Positions 7,743-10,262 of a stretch of 10,262 nucleotides of DNA are shown piece after piece (within the stretch, counting starts at the first letter, position 1; each line of letters starts with the position of its first letter). A program made the position numbers and the translations under genes. The notes below the pieces were generated by a model, which had not been told where the DNA came from, made no database searches, and saw nothing but the letters and a program-made list of their open reading frames with translations. Origin of the DNA: Blastomyces gilchristii SLH14081 (taxonomy: Eukaryota; Ascomycota; Eurotiomycetes; Onygenales; Ajellomycetaceae); assembly GCF_000003855.2 (NCBI RefSeq), contig NW_003101653.1, positions 190,951 to 201,212 of the forward strand, in the 5' to 3' direction.

Positions 7743-8021
7743 TTATACAGAAGGAAATACAAGTGTTAAAATCATGCTAAGATAATAAGAACATAGAAAC
7801 ATACAAAGAAGTGATAATTAAATACATATAATAATCACTTCTCAGCTCAGAAATATAGAGTCATTTATTAAAGTAATTTATACATCTTCATATTTATTAG
7901 AAATCTGACATACTTAAGTTCTGAATTTAATGTATTCTCTGCGGGTTTTGAACCTGCATGTCTTGATTTCTCATACTAAGTTACTATCAGATAACTGCAT
8001 TAATTATTCAGTCACTTAGAC
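7743..8021 (-). mobile_element. SINE copy 2, RIP-mutated, 3'-divergent
   Basis: Read on the minus strand from 8021, this aligns with SINE 1 from its first base through CTTCTGTATA (7753-7744). Copy 1's GCCCGGTGGCCG head reads GTCTAAGTGACTG here, and the differences in the head are mostly C to T or G to A. The B box is GGTTCAAAACC on the minus strand (7954-7944), set in a GCAGG/CCCGC stem. The shared body includes CTGAGCTGAGAA, TTATCACTTCTTTGTAT and CTATGTTCTTATTATCTTAG. The last ~95 bases and the AAT tail of copy 1 are absent, and no target-site duplication was found. Its 5' end abuts the broken MITE copy 3 exactly at 8021/8022. Confidence 0.85.
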
Positions 8022-8150
8022 GGATCTAAGTAATAGTCACTTTACATGTTTTTTTTGATGATTAGTCTCAGCAGAATTCATGCTAAGAAATGTATGAGAT
8101 TAGATCAAATGAGATCAAACGTGAAATTTATAATTCCGCCGGCCAGTCTA
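8022..8150 (+). mobile_element. hAT-like MITE, copy 3 (3' end only)
   Basis: About 129 bases matching the right quarter of copies 2 and 4: GTCACTTTACATG, a T run, ATTAGTCTCAGCAGAATTCA, and the terminus GGCCAGTCTA. The left three quarters are missing; the break coincides with the 5' end of SINE copy 2. In this copy the CCCAGCGGG core is changed to CTCAGCAGA, while CCGCCGGCC close to the terminus is kept. No duplication can be paired because only one end exists. Confidence 0.85.
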
Positions 8151-8319
8151 TTCAGAAATGTATATACAGAGAAATATATTCTGTAAAGATATATATTCAG
8201 ATAATTAATCAGTCTTTAACTAATTTTTATCAGAGAATTTGATTACAGCTGATGTATAAGAAATCTCAATTGTATTATAATTATCAAATGCAGAGTCTAC
8301 AAGGCATATCAGTATAATA

Positions 8320-8813
8320 TTCTTATTGAATTTCACACTGTTGAATATAATACCTTTATTCTTTAAGAAATTTAATATTCTATATATTATTCTGCTGTAG
8401 TATCTGATTAGAATTATTTATTCACTATATTCAGTGAACTTATTATGCTCTCTGTATAAGTCTTTATTTAATATGTAGACAGATGATTCTACTGCTTACA
8501 AGTTCTTAATATATAAATACAGCTTGTCTTTTCAAGCTTTATATAAGATAAGTGAAGACTGTGAAGTTCTGTTCTTAAGTTGAACAGTGTCTGAAAATAG
8601 AGATATGCTTATAGAGGCTATATTAATGTATATTATTACTGTGAAGATAGTCTTTACTTATAGAACAGAGAAGAGATCTGCTTGAATTATTATAGTATAA
8701 GCTTTTAAGATTACAGTTTAAATGAAGTATTCTACTATATTATCTTGATTGAGAGTGTATAGCTTGATTAATTCTCATTTCATACTGAATTCTATAAGAA
8801 CTGATTATATTCA
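8320..8813 (-). pseudogene. copia integrase end of core and C-terminal tail
   Basis: Downstream of the open core fragment the minus strand keeps patches of copia integrase in shifting frames. Around 8760-8700 IHSQSR*, then a line resembling the VERLHRTLN segment, covers the last catalytic Glu. At about 8470-8330 one frame reads DLYREHNKFTEYSE*IILIR, then YYSRIIYRILNFLKNKGIIF and NSVKFNK. This fits the copia tail (K--PR---GI-VGY----YR-W-P----V--S-DV-F-E). The frame stays mostly open to about 8232, where the linker to RT should lie. The frame shifts show small indels besides point mutation. Confidence 0.68.
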
Positions 8814-9194
8814 CTAACTACTTATTTCTATAGTTTTATTAGAATATATATAAGTCACTTTAATATCTTGATTTTGAAGATGTTTCAGATGAAAGTTTAT
8901 AATATTCAGCAGCTGACCTTTGTTCTTTAAAAAGTAGACAGTCTTATGACATGTGATATCATTCACTATAAGAAGCAGATATTTATAGTCTTGTAGAGAA
9001 GAGAGAAAATTATCTAAATTACTGAAGAATTCACTATTATTAATAATATGAAAGTGTAGACAGATATTATATAAGCTGACTCTACTTATAAGAGTCTGAA
9101 ATATCTTCTTCTTAACTTTTATAAGTTTGCAGATTTCATTGAATAGTATTTCAGAGCTCTTCTTAATTATAATATCAGAGATAAGATCTTTCAT
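8814..9194 (-). pseudogene. copia integrase core fragment (126 codons open)
   Basis: This is the longest uninterrupted frame of the window. Residues 69-92 (QDYKYLLLIVNDITCHKTVYFLK-type) match the hallmark GY-Y-L-I-DD-TR--WVYFLK segment of copia integrases, followed by a helical stretch and VTYIYSNKTIEISS at 113-126, equivalent to the R-DNG-EF segment. Residues 59 and 119 are Asn where the first and second catalytic Asp are expected, as G-to-A change would give. The Cys-rich zinc-binding part lies around residues 37-47, with one Cys kept (CLHF). The ATG at its start is internal to the original polyprotein, so this is not a true start. It is a fragment, not a functional gene. Confidence 0.85.
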
Positions 9195-9399
9195 CAGTTA
9201 TTAAATATCAGTAATATTTAAATAATTAATATATATATATTATATAAACAGAGTATTAATATAATTTAAGACAGTTTTTATAACTGCAGCTAGAGTAATC
9301 TCTCAGATACTATAAATAAAATAGATACAGTGATTAATTATCACTGTATAAAATCTTTAATCATTCTCATTAATTATTTTAAATTCAATTATTTAGTAA
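9195..9399 (-). pseudogene. copia pre-integrase linker, strongly eroded
   Basis: This lies between the protease and integrase core of the copia remnant, where the GAG-pre-integrase segment belongs. No clear motif was read. It contains a TA-rich run (about 9228-9246) and a perfect inverted repeat TACAGTGA-TTAATTA-TCACTGTA (9326-9348), probably a chance product of mutation. Confidence 0.45.
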
Positions 9400-10200
9400 T
9401 TCTTATTATAAAGAAGTTTAAAATTAAAGCTCTCATTGATATATTAACTGAAGCTTAGAGAATTATAAGATACTCTCAGTGTGTAGCAGATATTAAGCAG
9501 ATTAAGTTTTATTTAGTTAATATGAATACAAGCTTCTCTTATATCTGTAGAAGTAATTAACTCACTATTAGACTGACCGTGTGACCGTGTCGCAAACCAG
9601 GACCAGATTTTTTGATAGTTTTATTATCAATTCAACTGATTTCATTACACAGTTTTAACATTAGATAGTAGTTTCATACTGTCTCAGTGAGACTTACTGT
9701 CTACTCTTATCATATTTTTCAAATAAGATTATGATTTTCACTTCTCAATTTAAATTATTTTTATTGCTTTAAATGACTTTAAATCTCATTTGAGTATTAT
9801 CAAAAAGTGTTACTTTTTAAAAAATTAAAAATAGTCTAAAACAAACCTTAAAATGTCTAAAAATAGTAACTTTATGCTAAGAATGAAACTAAATGAGATT
9901 AAATGAGATCACTTTCTCATTTTTTTCAAGTCATGGTTTCATTTTAAGATCTGATATATAGTCACTTTGCATGTTTTTTTAGTAACTAGTCCCAGCGGGA
10001 TTCACGCCAAGAAATGTATGAGACTAGATTAAATGAAATCAAATGTGAAATTCATAATCTCAGTAGTCAGTCTACTCACTATTAATATTTTCTACTGAAC
10101 TGAGATTCTTCTCATTAATAAGAGTGTATATGTATTTGAACACACTCTTATCAGATAATATGATATTGAAAGCTGCAGTATCTAGATATTATAGAAAGTC
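9400..10200 (-). pseudogene. copia aspartic protease region, split by MITE copy 4
   Basis: The protease cleaves the Gag-Pol polyprotein. The minus strand reads *YLDTAAFNIILSDKSVF (about 10191-10138), matching the copia active-site segment (W-LD(S/T)(G/A)A form) with the catalytic Asp kept and a stop where Trp is expected. It continues as KYIYTLINEKNLSSVENIN. Skipping MITE copy 4 and one 8-bp duplication, the same frame runs on as SELITSTDIREACIHIN*IK and then YTLRVSYNSLSFS*YINESF (to about 9428), which matches the C-terminal copia protease segment (VLYVP-L--NLLS-type). The continuity across the MITE supports both the annotation and the order of events. A zinc-knuckle-like CLYS at the right edge is too weak to call. 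Confidence 0.8.
9569..10074 (+). mobile_element. hAT-like MITE, copy 4 (506 bp, best preserved)
   Basis: The ends are TAGACTGAC and GTCAGTCTA (perfect 9-bp inverted repeat), flanked by identical 8-bp duplications CTCACTAT at 9561-9568 and 10075-10082. Inside the left end GACCGTGT is repeated in tandem (9575-9590). A palindrome GTCTCAGTGAGAC lies at 9681-9693, and the CCCAGCGGGATTCACGCC core near the right end is unmutated. The identical duplications and retained CC and CG make this the youngest or least mutated copy. It is non-coding and sits inside the copia protease region. Confidence 0.92.
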
Positions 10201-10262
10201 TCTTAGATTATTATAGTATCTCTCACTATACAGACAGATCTTTTACAGTCTCTACAAGCTAT

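Larger units (their letters stand above)
8151..10262 (-). mobile_element. Ty1/copia retrotransposon remnant
   Basis: A decayed copia-type pol on the minus strand, cut by the right edge of the window and interrupted by MITE copy 4 (9569-10074). From high to low coordinates it shows protease, then the pre-integrase segment, integrase core and integrase C-terminal tail. Integrase upstream of RT distinguishes copia from gypsy. The RT and RNase H expected below 8151 were not found; MITE copy 3, SINE copy 2 and unassigned DNA occupy that side. No LTR is visible. This is a third, unrelated LTR element in about 10 kb. Confidence 0.85.

Noticed and set aside
9326..9348. Inverted repeat TACAGTGA/TCACTGTA as an operator
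   Set aside because: It lies inside decayed copia coding sequence with no promoter context and is likely chance.
1..10262. CRISPR array, bacterial operons, riboswitches
   Set aside because: There are no regularly spaced direct repeats, no ribosome-binding-site organised genes and no prokaryotic gene content; the elements are eukaryotic retrotransposons and a SINE.

Overview
This window looks like a gene-free, transposon-filled, AT-rich compartment of a filamentous ascomycete (Pezizomycotina) genome that has been through repeat-induced point mutation (RIP). The evidence is the combination of decayed fungal-type LTR retrotransposons (two Ty3/gypsy, one with a chromodomain, and one Ty1/copia), reading frames broken mostly at Trp and Gln positions, catalytic Asp read as Asn, very few CC, GG and CG dinucleotides, and repeat copies that differ almost only by C/T and G/A transitions. 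The genus cannot be named from the sequence. No intact protein gene is present; the short ORFs are fragments of decayed polyproteins or shadows.

Layout. 1-2410 (minus): integrase and RNase H of gypsy element A, with a ~507-bp terminal-inverted-repeat element (MITE copy 1, 1845-2351) inserted in its RNase H. 2410-5075 (minus): a second, different Ty3/gypsy element (B, a chromovirus), running RT thumb, RNase H, integrase, chromodomain, stop codon, polypurine tract and LTR start at 2652. It probably inserted into element A. 5076-6319: unassigned AT-rich DNA. 6333-6707 (plus): a well-preserved tRNA-headed SINE with perfect 13-bp target-site duplications. 6721-6974: unassigned. 6983-7487 (plus): MITE copy 2. 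7496-7742: unassigned, with a small CpG-bearing island. 7743-8021 (minus): a second, heavily mutated copy of the same SINE. 8022-8150: the 3' end of MITE copy 3, cut at the SINE junction. 8151-10262 (minus): Ty1/copia pol (protease, integrase and integrase tail), with MITE copy 4 (9569-10074) inside the protease region.

Relationships. The three full MITE copies are each flanked by an 8-bp duplication and have TAGACTGRC-type termini, which suggests a non-autonomous hAT-like family. In copies 1 and 4, mentally removing the element plus one duplication restores a continuous retrotransposon reading frame, so those insertions came after the host elements. The intact SINE is a late arrival: its head is 63% GC (38 of 60 bases at 6361-6420), next to DNA with 7 G/C in 60 (6241-6300). 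The main leads are this pair of SINE copies (one clean, one mutated), the MITE family, and the mutation-context differences between copies.
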